Positions 49,399 through 61,514 of a DNA stretch of 64,000 nucleotides are shown one piece after another (the stretch's first letter is position 1; each line of letters opens with the position of its first letter). Both the position numbers and the translations under genes were made by a program. The DNA comes from Monarcha castaneiventris obscurior (Eukaryota > Chordata > Aves > Passeriformes > Monarchidae). The stretch is from NCBI GenBank assembly GCA_026261815.1, contig JAMPIT010000300.1, positions 2,146,501-2,210,500 on the forward strand, written 5' to 3'. Under the pieces are notes generated by a model that saw only the letters and a list, made by a program, of their open reading frames with translations, was not told the origin of the DNA and made no database searches.

Positions 49399-52300
49399 CG
49401 CACAGGACGGCCGCGCTCTCCGCTTCGCCCCCCCGCCCCGGCTAGAAACTCTCAGCTCGCCCCGTCATGCCGCTGCCCAGCGGCCCCGGGAAGCGGCGGC
49501 GGCGGCGGGGAGCCGGGCATTGCTCGGCGGACTCGGCCGTGACTCACTCCTAGAGTCTCTCTGAGACCGTCTGCGCCTCATCCCGGCTCCGAGCGGGGCC
49601 GGGCCGCCAGTTCCCCCCCGCTCCATCATTGGCCGACAGCGGCACACAGAGTCCCGTCCAATAACTGCACAGAGCGCAGGGCGCCGGAGCCCCGCCGCCG
49701 CCGAGCCCCGCCGGAGGGAGCGCGGCGACCTCGGCCCGAGGACAGCGGGGCTCGAGCGGGCAGAACCTGAAGGGAGAGCGCAGCCCTGCCATAAACCCCG
49801 CTACAAGAACAGCCGGGCGGGGGGAGCATTGGCAGAGGAGGGCAGATCGGGCACAGGGACTGCGTGTGCGGGCAGGAATGTGTAAAAGATGGCAGAGACA
49901 GTGACGCCAAAGGGGCGATAGGGAGACTTGGGGTGTTTGGAGTGTGTGTTCCGGGAACACCTCGTTGGAATGAGGCAGCGGGACTAAGAGGGGGAGGTGG
50001 AGAGGGCGGGAGGATGAGTGGGGAGGGTCGTCCGGAGTACCCAGGATACCAGGGAGAGCCGGCACGACCGCGCCGGCTCCCAGTGTCTCTCAGGACCTTC
50101 AGGATGCCGGTCCTCCCACCCAAATGCTTGGCCAGCCCCTCCCTGGGAGGAAGCCCCTTTTAAGGCGTCGCGGCGTCGCCGCTCAGTGTGCCAAAGCGAC
50201 AAAGCCGGCAAAGCGACACTGATTTCGTGCTGCCGAGCTAGGAGCAGCTCCTCCGGCCGCAGCACAAAGTCTCGCCGCGGGGTGGCTCCCGCCGCAGCAC
50301 TTTCAGGAGCATCGCCCCTCCTGCGGGATCCCCACTGCCACCACTATCCCAGCAGGCATCTTCCCCGGCAAACCGCAGAAATCTCGGTTTAATAGGCCCT
50401 CCTTCTCTCATCATCTCCCAGCTTGCTCCCCGGTACTTTTTTCTTTCAGCCAGACTCAGGGAAATCACGCTCTGCGACCTGCGGCGCAGGTTCACCGGAG
50501 TCGGAGCGGATCCTGTTCCCGCGCAGCAACAGCCTGGCAGGTCACAGCACCGGCAGGGCCTGGTCGAAAATCAGGCGTCTCCTGCCTTTGGGTTGTTGTT
50601 GCTGTCATCAACAACTCGTGCTACGTCGGGTTTTCTGACTTTTCACGCACGCATAAGGATAAAATGACCGAAATTTCGGCGTTCGTCACCCCCACAACTG
50701 CTCGGCTGTCACGGGATAATGGAAAGGGGATGAGGAAGTTTGATAAAGGAGTGCCAGGAACCCTGTGAAAAGCCGGCTGTGACACAGCCCAGGTGCCATC
50801 CCACAGCCGAGACTGGTAAGGAAGGGCCGGCGATGTCTGGGAAAAACCGGACTGGAAATCAGCGCCCACGTGTTCATTCACTTATGAAGGTTCTCAAGGC
50901 CCTGCAGAACTGGCTCGGAAACTTGCGGCGGGTTATTTGTTACCTCGCTAATTGTGCTGGCTGAGCTTGTTGTGTAGGGGCTGCAAACCACCCGCACCAC
51001 TGCTGGACAACGCAATTCACCAGAGCGAGAGTAATCTCGACTCTGTCTGCGTGTCCTCGCCCCGCACAATCCTAAAAGCTGCCGTGAGCACATGGGATCC
51101 ACCCAGAGACGCAGCATCTCTGCGCTTACATGGAGACTCGGCAATAGCAAGAGTCGGCGCAATCTGTCCTATCTACATGTTCAGCTATTTCCTTTTCTCC
51201 TGATTAATCGTTGCCAAAAGATAATCTTTATCAGCACTAATTATCATTCTTATCACCTGTCCACAGAATGTGATAAAAGGGTTCACACTGATAAAAACCA
51301 ATCTTAGTCATCTAACGTTCCCAAAGCACCTCTTTTCTCACAAGACAACCAAATCCCAATTATCTTTCTTTCTTACGTATAATGTATAACCAAGAATATG
51401 CACAGCTCTCTTCAATACAAATCTTGAAATAGTCTTCAGAGTTATTTTCTTTGAAATAAATCCAAAATCCTTTTTCCAATCACTGTAAGCTCTGAATCCT
51501 CTTCTTCGATCACTGCCCATTTTGGTTTTTTCCTAAAAGCAGTATACAGAACAATTTCTCTAACGTGGGGACCGCAGTTCCCAAGTCATTTCCCGTCCTA
51601 TGAGTGCACACACCACCCGTACCAGAGTACCTTGTCCCTTTAATGCCAGCAGTACTGGGATGGCCGAGCAGTGGAGAGATGAGTAGAAAAGAGACCTCGG
51701 GAAAGGCATGGAAGACAGAACATTTCCATCTACCATATTTCGACTAATCTGGAGACATTACGTCTCCTCCACCTTGATGGCAAGCCTGAATATTGCAGGC
51801 GATGCTTCAGAGCTCCTGAAAGCATAGTTTGGAGGGACAGGAGTGGAAACGTATGACAGCTAAGGGGGAAGACGCCTTCCCCTACACCAGGAATTCCTTC
51901 GGGGAAGGGGTCAAGCCAAATCCCAGCCTGCGCCTCTCACTTCGGCGTTTTTCCCAACTCCGCTGAGGGTCCAGACAAGCCGGTGGCAGCAGGGAACAAA
52001 AAGCTCCTTCAGTTCGATTCCAGGCGTGGAGCTACACTGAAGCACCAGCTCCGGCTCTGCGGACGGAGGGGAAAAGGTAAATTACGGGTGTACACAACAC
52101 TTTATGTTAAAGAAGTTCAGAGCACGCAAGAACTGAGCTCGCCAGAAAAGGAGAGCTGCAGCGTGGCTGCCCCCACTGAGTAAACACGCCAGGACAGATC
52201 ACACATCGTTATCACATGAAAGCTCCCAAATGTGGCTGAGACAATTAGAGGTGACTAACCCAAGGCGAAAGGGTTGTCTCAGCTTTGAACTCCACCAGTT

Positions 52301-52626
52301 TTCTTCCCACTCCACCCCGAGTCCACCTCATCACTCCGATATGGTGAAACTCGCACCTGTCTCCTTCTCCAGGACAGACAGAAACACTGACAATACTGTG
52401 TCGCTCCTCGGGGAAAATCAGCAATTTGCGGATAAGACTTGGCAGGTCAAAAGGATGAGTCAAGATCTCATATACACACCCACTCACACCCCCACGCCCC
52501 TGAGCTATTGAGCTATTGAGCAGTGCGCCGGGACGTTTCCCGTTGCCCACTGATCACCGACGGCAGAACAGAGGAAAAAAAGATTCACAAAAACACACAG
52601 AGAGGGACCGCAGGGCAGAAGCTCAC
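49399..52626. other. Spacer between PCDHGC3 and the B-like exon
   Basis: The first 700 bp are GC-rich and include the C3 promoter motif. From about 51200 it is AT-rich. No gene or repeat family is recognised. Open frames in the GC-rich part are featureless. Confidence 0.75.
49634..49647 (-). promoter_or_regulatory. CSE-like promoter motif of PCDHGC3
   Basis: The plus strand reads cgacagcggcacac, so the coding strand carries GTGTGCCGCTGTCG. It lies 236-249 bp upstream of the C3 ATG and differs in four positions from the motif of the A-type exon. In mammals a conserved element with a CGCT core, bound by CTCF, sits at a similar distance upstream of most variable exons, including C3. Confidence 0.55.
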
Positions 52627-55092
52627 CTGTGCCGAGCTCCCGGGGCTAGGAGGGTCCTTCCCGGAATGAGTGCCTGAACCGGGATTACCGGACAGGAGAC
52701 GGGCAGACAAGGCTGCCGTCTCTGGTCTCAGGAACGTGTAGTCTTTCTGCCCCAACTCGGAGGCTAAACACACCTCATAGGAATAGGGCAAGGGCAGCGT
52801 GCTGCTGCAGTAGTTGTACGGGACTTTTGAGCCCATGGTAGAATAGAGTTCCTTATCAGAAGTTATAAAAATGGGAGGGCTCTTCGACCGTCGCCATTTA
52901 AAGAAAAAAACAAAAATGACCGTGGAAACGAATAACAGGGACACGACGGAGAGCGACACAACAAGAATTAGATTCAGATCAGACGTCAGGTCGGACACAG
53001 CGTCTCTGTCGCTGACCTCCGGCAGCGCCTCCTGCAAGCTCTCGGCCAGCACCACGTGCAGCGTGGCCGTGGCCGACAGCGCCGGCTGCCCGTGGTCCTT
53101 CACCACGGCCACCACGCGCTGCTTGGCCGCGTCCCTCTCGGACACGGCGCGCGCCGTGCGCACCTCGCCGCTGTGCAGCCCCACGCGGAACAGCGCCGGC
53201 TCCGACGCCTGCACCAGCTCGTACGACAGCCACGCGTTGCGCCCCGCGTCCGCGTCCACCGCCACCACCTTGCCCACCAGGTACCCGGCCTCGGCCGAAC
53301 GCGGAACCACCTCGAACGCCGCCGCAGCCGGGGCCGAGCCGCCGGCTGCAGCTCCCGGGGCCCCGGCGGCCGCGCCCGCCGCCGGCCACAGCACCCTGGG
53401 CGCGTTGTCGTTGCGGTCCAGCACGAAGACGCGCACCGTGGCCGTGGAGCTGCGCGCCGGCGCGCCGCCGTCCTGCGCCCGCACCGCCACCGCGAACTCG
53501 CGGCACTGCTCGTAGTCGAAGGAGCGCTGCGCGTACAGCGCGCCGCTCCGCGCCTCCACCGACACCAGCGCCGCCGCGCCCGCCGCGCCCGCGCTGCCGC
53601 CCGCCAGCCAGTAGCTCACGCGCCCGTTCGCGCCCGCGTCCGCGTCCCGCGCCTGCACGCGCAGCACCAGCGCGCCCGCCGCGTTGTTCTCCGCCACGTA
53701 CGCGCTGTACGCGGCCTCCTCGAACACCGGCGCGTTGTCGTTCACGTCCGACACCTCCAGCACCAGCTCCGTGCGGCTCCACAGCGCCGGCCTGCCCCGG
53801 TCCCGGGCCACCACCGTCACCCGGTGCTCCGACGCCTGCTCGCGGTCCAGCGCGCCCGCAGTCACCACCTTGTACGAGCCGCCCGACGACGCCACGATCG
53901 ACAGCGGCGCCTCGCCCGACAGCTCGCACGACACCTGACCGTTCTCGCCGGAGTCCGGGTCATTCATATTCAACAGGGCCACCACGGTGCCAGCTGGCGA
54001 GTCTTCAGGCACCGGGCTCGAGAGGGACAGCAGCGCTATCTCGGGCGCGTTGTCGTTCACGTCCTGCACCTCCACCTCCACTTTGCAGTGCGCCACCAGA
54101 CCGCCACCGTCCTTCGCCTCCACCAGCAACACGTAGCCTCGCGTGTCCTCGAAGTCCAGTGCCTCTTTCAGCGTGATGGTTCCGCTCTCCGCATCCACCA
54201 CGAACCTCTGAAACACCTTGACCGGCATTTTCCCGAAGCCGTAGGTGATGCGGGCGTTGGTGCCGGCGTCAGCATCGGAGGCAGAAACATTCAGCACTGT
54301 CGATCCCAGAGGTGCGTCCTCTCGCAGGCTGACGCGGTACCGGTCCTGAACAAACACGGGTGCGTTGTCATTGGCGTCGGTGACGTTGATCCAGAGCTGG
54401 GCGGTGCCACTGCGGGGCGGGTCTCCGCCATCCAGAGCCGTCAGCATTAGACGCAGACTCTGCTCAGTCTCCCGATCCAGCGCACGGCGCAGCACCAACT
54501 CAGCGAACTTGCTGCCGTCCTGGGTCTCCTTCACCTCCACCGCGAAGTACCCGTTGGCCTCCAGCTCGTAGCCTTTCAGCGAGTTGCTGCCTACGTCCGC
54601 GTCCTCGGCCACACCCACGGCAAATCGGGCGCCGGGAGAAGTCAACTCGTTGATCTCCAGCTGGAAATTTTCTTGCAGAAAGCGCGGCGCATTGTCATTC
54701 ACGTCCTGGATGTCCACCTCGACGCGGAAGACGTTCAGCGGGTTCTGCACCAGCGCCTCGAAGCTGACAGAGCAGGACGCCGACTCGCCGCACATCTCCT
54801 CCCGGTCCAGCCTCTCATTCACGTACAGGTTCCCGTTTTCCTCATTCACCGTGAAGTATTTCAGCTGCCTTTTGCCGGCAGACGCCACCTGCAGCTTGCG
54901 CGCCGGCAGCTCGTCCGCGCTGAGCCCCAGGTCCCGCGCCAGCGGCCCCACGAGCGAGCCTCTGCCCAGCTCCTCGGCGATGGAGTAGCGGACCCGCTCC
55001 GCCGCCGCCCGGCACCACAGGCACAGCAGCACCGCGGGCAGCAGCGCTCGCCCCCAGCCCGGCCCGCGCCTCTGCCGCCGCCTCACCGCCAT
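52627..55092 (-). CDS. Protocadherin gamma B-like variable exon with divergent tail
   Basis: Encodes 822 residues: signal peptide (about 1-30, LLPAVLLCLWCRAAA), six cadherin repeats with linkers QDVNDNAPRF, TDANDNAPVF, QDVNDNAPEI, SDVNDNAPVF and LDRNDNAPRV, a transmembrane helix (about 703-731, LNLILVVSLSVVSLLFVSTV), and a 94-residue tail with KVPYNYCSSTLPLPYSYEVC and DYTFLRPE. The tail recalls gammaB (TLPYSYNLC) and also betaprotocadherin YEVCL blocks, so 'B-like' is the safest name. The phase-0 donor CAG|gtgagc follows 52627; the full protein would have 946 residues. The ATG at 55092 is chosen before the hydrophobic stretch; the open frame continues to an ATG at 55416, but those 108 residues are low-complexity Ala/Arg/Gly. 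Residues coded by 53017-53922 are identical in DNA to the exon at 62687-64000. Confidence 0.93.
53017..53922. repeat. 906-bp tract identical to 63095-64000 (copy 1)
   Basis: Compared line by line, no mismatch was seen with 63095-64000 (constant offset 10078). The tract covers late EC4 through EC6 and stops just before the transmembrane segment. The other end is not defined because the second copy runs off the window. Confidence 0.95.
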
Positions 55093-55357
55093 TCTCTGGC
55101 GCCAGCGCTCGCCGCGCTCCTGCCTCCTGCCGCTGCCCTGCCTCCCTTCCAGCCGCTCTCGCCACACAGCGCAGGGGCCGCCGCAGCGCAGCGAGCCCGC
55201 TCTGCCCGCCTCGGACGCCGCTGCTCCCCGCCCAGCGCCGCCTCTCGCCGCCGCTGCTGCCCGTGCCGCTGCCGCTCTGGCCGGCGCCGGGCGAGCGAGC
55301 AGCCTGCGGGGGCAGGACGCGGAGGCGGCGGCGGCTCCAGCGCCGCTCGGCGGCGGC

Positions 55358-55371
55358 CAACAGCGGCACCC
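55358..55371 (-). promoter_or_regulatory. CSE-like promoter motif of the B-like exon
   Basis: The plus strand reads caacagcggcaccc; the coding strand reads GGGTGCCGCTGTTG with a CGCT core. It lies 266-279 bp upstream of the ATG and differs from the A-type copy at one position. It probably corresponds to the CTCF-binding conserved element of clustered protocadherin promoters. Confidence 0.6.
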
Positions 55372-58203
55372 GGAGGCGCCGCGACGCCGCTGCAGCCGCC
55401 GGATGGCCGCGCTCAAGGGGGTCTGGCCGCGGGCAGCACCGTTGGCGGCTCACCTCCATCAGCTACCGAAAGGCGCGGGTCAGCGTTCAGTTTGGCGACT
55501 TTTCTCATACCCGCGGAAAGCGGAATCTAGGAGCTCTGTTCAGAAGCGAAAATGCAGAGTCTGGCTGGGGAACGTGTAATGGAGTAGTGGAGGATCACGC
55601 AGACTTCATACAAGGGAGTACAGGTGAGTACGTGTAAGTATAAGCAGGTGCGCTACGCAGCAAATGCCTTGCAGATACCAATCCCTTCTGTTATTGCGGT
55701 GGGCTCTCTTTACCCAGCTCTTTTATTTCATTTCTACCATCTCTGTGAAGCAACGTCTACAAAATACTTGGGAAGAGAAGTCTTTGTAGAAGAGAAACTC
55801 CAGGACCACAATTGTCTTTCTGGAGATTCTTTTTTATATTCCTTTTATTTTATATCCCTCTCAGAGAGGCTGAGACTGAGGGAAAATGGCAAGTCTTATT
55901 CTCTAGAACAGTATTATCCTTTAATGCTCCCAGTTTTACAAATCAAGGAGATTACCACAACTTCTTGCCCTAGAACTGGGAAGAATGGCGTGTTAAAGCA
56001 TTTCTTCAAAAAGCTTTTTTTTTCAGTGAAAGCCGTAAGTAAGTAGATCTAAGAATGTGGACGGAAGAAAAAAGGTATCCATGCTCCCAGGATACTTCAG
56101 TTACCAGTGTGCTACTCGGAGAATCGCAAAGAAGAGGGTTATTACTCCTCCGTGGTGATGCACGAGGCATACATTACATGTTGCTACCTTTCCCAGGACA
56201 GAGACTTCGAGAAAAAAAAGACGACAAAAACGTCACAAAAAGAAATTTTAGAAGGGGAAAATTAGAGAAGGCAGTTTGCCCACGGCGCAAACACACTGAC
56301 GTGTCCTTTGCCTCGATAAAACACTGAACGCTCCCAGCGTGGGATGGTCTGAAAACGGAAATGATAAAACACTTGATCCACCTCGGTGCCTGCTTGTACT
56401 GACACCACTCCTCTGCAACAACCAAAGGAAATCACGGAATACAAAACTCTCCGCATGGCAACAATTCTTGTTTCACGACCGTGTCGAGAGCAGGGCACAT
56501 TATGATCATCTGAATCATTTCCAGCGCTACACAAACCAGGATTTGGGAAACTACGGGTACAGCAGGTTTTCCTAACACTCCTACTGCTCAAGAAATAACT
56601 CCATGGATTACTACTGTGCTCGTTCACAGGGTCGTGGGGATAACTCGGTTCCCGGTTATGCCACTCTGTGCCTCTAAAGAAACAAAGATAAAAACTACAA
56701 GACTCAGTTTTTATCTCACAAGTCTCTCCTGCTGTAGCAGTTATTAGGAAACGATCGCTCAGCCACAACATGGCTGTGAGAACAGGTTCTTCCTCCACAA
56801 CAAGAAGCAGCCACAGTCTACTTCAGCTGGGGGGAGGACGGGGAAGGACACCTGCCCACAGTGAGAAAGCATTTAAGCAGAATCTCGCCCTTCCTCACCC
56901 TTTGTTGTATTACATTAATACACAGCTTCCATGCTTTCAAATAATAAACGTTAATTGAAAACTCTGTGTTGTAAGACATCTGTGATAAATAAAAAAACGG
57001 ACGACTGACTTTTGAAAAAACCTTCAACCAATAAGCTGTTCACAATGAAAATACCTGTGTGTGTCTAATAGTCCAAACCTGTGAGCAACGCTGTGACCAA
57101 GCAATGAACACTGGCTTTAGGCACATTAGGACCTACTGTCGCTACACCCCCGGCTACAGCACCACCTGTGTTTACACCTCTCTGAAAAAGGAAAAATGGC
57201 GAAGAGTAAAGTAGGCAAAAATTGTCCGTGGAACAGTAACAATCACTCGGAAATCAACCTTTGTTTGGCAGAAGAGGCTTCTCGTGGACAACAAGGCCAT
57301 TCTCACTAAATCACTCCAGGTGCAATAAGATTCTGGATTGTGCTCACCGGTTGCTCAGGACCACAGAAAGAAAAAAACTTTCTAACCAATAACGCATTAA
57401 AACATACACTACTCTCTTGCTCATGCACCACATCGATTTTCAACACTTGGCATGGAAAGATCGAGCGCTGCTACACGAGAGAGAATGATACAAAACAAGA
57501 TTAAAGGCGATGTAAAAAGCACAAACGAACAACCCTTCCCACAAGTGTATCTCGACATTCCACGGCAATGCCGTGTCGTCTGGAACGCACCTCAGCAGAA
57601 ACATCGACAATACCCTCTAATTTCTAGATATTCACCCATAGTTTGAAGGTATAAAAAGGAGCATGTTGTCTCTAATCCGAACATTCTGTCTGGGAACATC
57701 CAGTTCTTTGACTCCATCTTCGCAGGAGCACAACGATGGCGCACCACCACGGTGACAAACCAGTGCTAACACATTTATTTTAGATTTAACAACATTAGCA
57801 ACAATCAATTGTGCTCCTCTTTCACCATCTCTATTCACTCCTGAATGTGAAGCTCACTTTTTACTCAACCGAAGAAATTCCCGCCAGCAAGCTCGAAGAA
57901 CGCCTAGGAATGGTCTCCCGGAAAATACACAGTGCTACACAAAGATGACACTGCTGCAACTGCTGGATGGGGAGCAGGTTGTATGAGGCAGTTCCAAATG
58001 TAAGAAATGCAACAGACCGAACACCAAGTAGGCAAACACAGGTCTACGTTCAATTTCCAAAAATGGCTTAAATTTATCCTAAATACTATTAAAAGAAACG
58101 GGAAGAGTGATAATCAAATATACCAAAGACAGATTTGAGAAAAGTGCCACCGTTAAAAATCCATGCTACAGCTTAGTTCATACTCGGTTTTAAAAGATAA
58201 CAA

Positions 58204-58249
58204 ATAATAATAATAATAATAATAATAACAATAATAATAATAATAATTT
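58204..58249. repeat. (AAT)n microsatellite
   Basis: About 15 AAT/TAA units with one AAC interruption. Confidence 0.95.
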
Positions 58250-58801
58250 TTAAAAAAAGATCAGGTGGTACAATACGCAAGAGCAAATAATGATGGGGGG
58301 AAAGGGGGAGGGGGGGGAAGCCGTAATACATAATATTGGATTCAAAATAAAAATATTATCGCTAAATTCAGATTTCTAGACGGAAACACAAATGTTCTAT
58401 ATGTCACCCTACTCAAGCACATGTGCTGTGGAGAATGGAGCTGACACTGCTAGCAACGCAAACTTCCACTGCTTTACAATGCAATACAACAGATCAGCAG
58501 AGCTAATATTGACAAGAAAACCGGAATTAAACAACCTGGATTCATAAAAAAAAAAATCTCTCAAACACAGAATCTCCAGCAGAGAAGAGCCTGAACTCTC
58601 CTGAAAGGCCCACAAACCATACGACTGAGATTCGACTCCTACGTCCACATCCCCGCAGCAAGAAGCACCAGCGCATCGCTCACCGAGGCTTTGCCTTACT
58701 TGTAAGAATATTTCCCTACTCAGGAAAGAGGCCATAAAGGAAAAGGACAGGGAACCAGCAGAAGGAAGCGTCGCGGACAGAATCGGGCTCGAGGAACTCA
58801 C

Positions 58802-61243
58802 CGAGGGAGCGGCAGGATCTGCAGAGAGGGCGCCGGCAAAATCCTCGTCCCCGAGCAGCGGCGCGGGCTCGTCGGGCGGCGGCCGGGCCGGCAGGGTGTC
58901 GCAGCAGCTGCCGCCCGAGAAGCGCAGCTGGCTCTTGCGCGAGTCGGCCGTGAGCGACACCTCGTGCGAGTAGGACTGCAGGAAGGCGCGCACGCCGTCG
59001 ATGCCCACGAAGTGCGAGACCGGCACGCCGCGCAAGACGCCGCTGTCGGCCGGCAGCAGCTGCTCGCGGCGCCAGCGGCGCAGGCGCAGCGCCAGCAGCA
59101 GCAGCAGGAAGGCGAGGAACAGGCAGGACACGGCGGCCACGGCCAGCACGAGCCAGCGCGTCAGGCTGCCGGCCGGCTCGCCCGGCGCCGCCGCCTCGGC
59201 CGCGCTGCCCAGCTCGGCCAGCAGCTCGGCCACGCTCTCGGCCAGCACCACGCTCAGCGTGGCCGTGGCCGACAGCGCCGGCCGCCCGTGGTCCTTCACC
59301 ACCACCACCAGGCTCTGGCGCGCCGCGTCGCGGGCCAGCGGGAAGCGCGCCGTGCGCACCTCGCCGCTGTGCAGCCCCACGCGGAACAGCCCCGGCTCCG
59401 TGGCCTTGGCCAGCTCGTACGACAGCCACGCGTTCTGACCCGCGTCCGCGTCCACCGCCACCACCTTGGCCACCAGCGCGCCGGGCTCCGACCAGCGCGG
59501 CGCCAGCTCCACGCCCGACCGGCCCCCGCCCGACGCCGACGCCGCCGGCGGGTACAGCACCTGCGGCGCGTTGTCGTTCTCGTCCACGATCAGCAGCCGC
59601 ACCGACGCGTTGCTGCTCAGCGCCGGCGCGCCGCCGTCCTCCGCGCGCACCCACAGCTCCAGCTCGCGCACCTCCTCGTAGTCGAAGGAGCGCAGCGCGT
59701 ACAGCGCGCCCGTCTCCGCCTGCACCGACACGTACGACGACAGCGGCGCGCCCCGCACCCGCCCCTCCGACAGCCGGTACCGCACGCGCGCGTTCTGCCC
59801 CCAGTCCGCGTCCGTCGCGCGCACCGTCAGCACCAGCGCGCCCGCCGCGTTGTTCTCCGCCAGCCGCGCGCTGTAGCGCTCCTGCGCGAACACCGGCGCG
59901 TTGTCGTTCACGTCCAGCACCCGCAGCGCCAGCACCGCGCTGCTCTGCAGCGCCGGCGACCCGCCGTCGGACGCCCGCACCGTCACGTTGTACTCCGACA
60001 CCTGCTCTCGGTCCAGCTCTCTCGCTGTCATCACACGGTAATAGTCCTCAAAGGACTTCTCCAGCTGGAAGGGGACTTCTCCGTCGAGCGAGCAGCGCAC
60101 CTCGCCATTAGCCCCCGAGTCCCGATCATTAACGTGCAGCAGGGCGACCACCGTCCCCGACGGGGCGTCCTCAGAAATCTCACTTAGCGCTGAACGCATC
60201 GAAATTTCGGGTGCATTATCATTTATGTCCGTAACGGTGATCGCGACTTTTGTCGTGTCGAAAAGGCCGCCGCTGTCTCGTCCCTGTACCTCCAGTTCGT
60301 AGTAGTCGCCGTCCTCGAAGTCCACGCTCCGTAACAGCGTGATCTCTCCAGTCTCAGAGTCCAGATGGAAAATGTCCGATGCCATGTCCGACACTTTTTT
60401 CAACGAGTATTTCACGTGTCCGTTTGGCCCCTCGTCGGCGTCCGTGGCCTTGACGGTGACGAGGACGGAGCCCACGGGCACGTCCTCGGGCACACGCACC
60501 GTGTACTCCGCCTGGCTGAACACGGGCGCGTTGTCGTTCGCGTCCAGCACCGTCACGCGGATCCGAGCCGTGCCCGTCCGTGCCGGATCGCCGCCGTCCA
60601 TCGCCCTCAGCACCAGCTCGTGAAACGCCGCCTCCTCCCGGTCCAGCGCCTTCGCCAGCACCAGCTCGGGATTCTGATCGCCGCCGGGGCCCGCCTGCAC
60701 GGCCAGCGAGAAGTGCTCGTCGCCGCTGAGCTCGTAGCTCTGCAGAGAATTCCGGCCCGAGTCCGGGTCGTGAGCCTCGGCCAGGGGAAACCGCGACCCT
60801 GCAGCTGTCGACTCGCTCATTCTCTCTTCCACCTCAGTTTCCTTGAAACTGGGCGCGTTGTCGTTAATATCCGTGATCTCCACTTCGATTCGGTAAACCT
60901 GCATCTGTCCCTCCACTATCAGCTCACAGCGCAGCACGCATTTCTCCACCAGCCGGCACAGCTGCTCTCTGTCGATTCTCTCCGCCGTCACTAAATGTCC
61001 CGTCTTCCCGTGCAGAGCAAAATACTGCGTCCTACCTTCAGAAACAACGCGGACGCCGCGGTCTGGGAGCGCCGGCAGCTTCAGCCCCAGGTCCTTGGCC
61101 ACGTCGCCCACAAACGAGCCCTTGGGCATCTCCTCGGGCACCGAGTAGCGCAGCTGCCCCCACGCCGCCTCCCACGCCGCCAGCAGGACGCCGCAGAGCA
61201 GAGCTCGCTGCCGCCGGCCCCAGCGCCTCCCCGCCGCGTACAT
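58802..61243 (-). CDS. Protocadherin gamma A-type variable exon
   Basis: Encodes 814 residues: signal peptide (about 1-29, LLCGVLLAAWEAAWG before QLRYSVPEE), six cadherin repeats with linkers TDINDNAPSF, LDANDNAPVF, TDINDNAPEI, LDVNDNAPVF and VDENDNAPQV, a transmembrane helix (about 694-719), and a 95-residue tail. The tail block HFVGIDGVRAFLQSYSHEV, then SLTADSRKSQL, is the signature of the mammalian PCDHGA subfamily. The phase-0 donor TCG|gtgagt follows 58802; downstream codons to a stop at 58409 are intronic. The full protein would have 938 residues. The ATG at 61243 is chosen before the signal peptide; the open frame reaches an ATG at 61333. In the family, A-type isoforms are chosen stochastically in single neurons and give homophilic self-recognition used in dendrite self-avoidance. 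EC5-EC6 coding DNA is much more GC-rich than EC1-EC3. Confidence 0.96.
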
Positions 61244-61500
61244 CTCCGCCGTGGCACCGCAACACCGCTGCTTGCAGCTCCTCGCCGCCAGCCCAGATAG
61301 CTCCGGCTCCGACTCTGTTCCCAGTTTCTGCACAGAATCTCAGCTGCCGGCCCCTCTCTCTTGCTACAGAACGGCTCCGCACCGCGGACACGATCGCAGA
61401 CCGCTCGGCCACCGAGCCAGACACCGAGAGAGCAAGTGAGCGAGCCCGTCCGCAGCGGGCGGGGCTGCAGCGCTCCGAGTTTCCTCTCGCTCCTCTCGGT

Positions 61501-61514
61501 CAACAGCGGCGCCC
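61501..61514 (-). promoter_or_regulatory. CSE-like promoter motif of the A-type exon
   Basis: The plus strand reads caacagcggcgccc; the coding strand reads GGGCGCCGCTGTTG. It lies 258-271 bp upstream of the ATG and matches the B-like exon's motif at 13 of 14 positions. Confidence 0.6.

Larger units (their letters stand above)
55093..58801. other. Spacer between the B-like and A-type exons
   Basis: The first 450 bp are GC-rich promoter sequence; from about 55600 the spacer is AT-rich with no recognised gene. It contains an AAT microsatellite. Frames are short apart from one of about 180 codons on the minus strand that shows no domain. Confidence 0.75.

Noticed and set aside
53056..54450. 464-codon plus-strand open frame antisense to the B-like exon
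   Set aside because: It is the mirror frame of a very GC-rich cadherin exon; composition is His/Arg/Arg-Ala rich with no domain.
55093..55416. 108-codon N-terminal extension of the B-like exon
   Set aside because: Low-complexity Ala/Arg/Gly upstream of a normal signal peptide; it overlaps the promoter motif at 55358, so it is very likely untranscribed or 5' UTR.
58964..60187. 407-codon plus-strand open frame antisense to the A-type exon
   Set aside because: Same cause: stop codons are rare in the GC-rich antisense frame. No recognisable protein.
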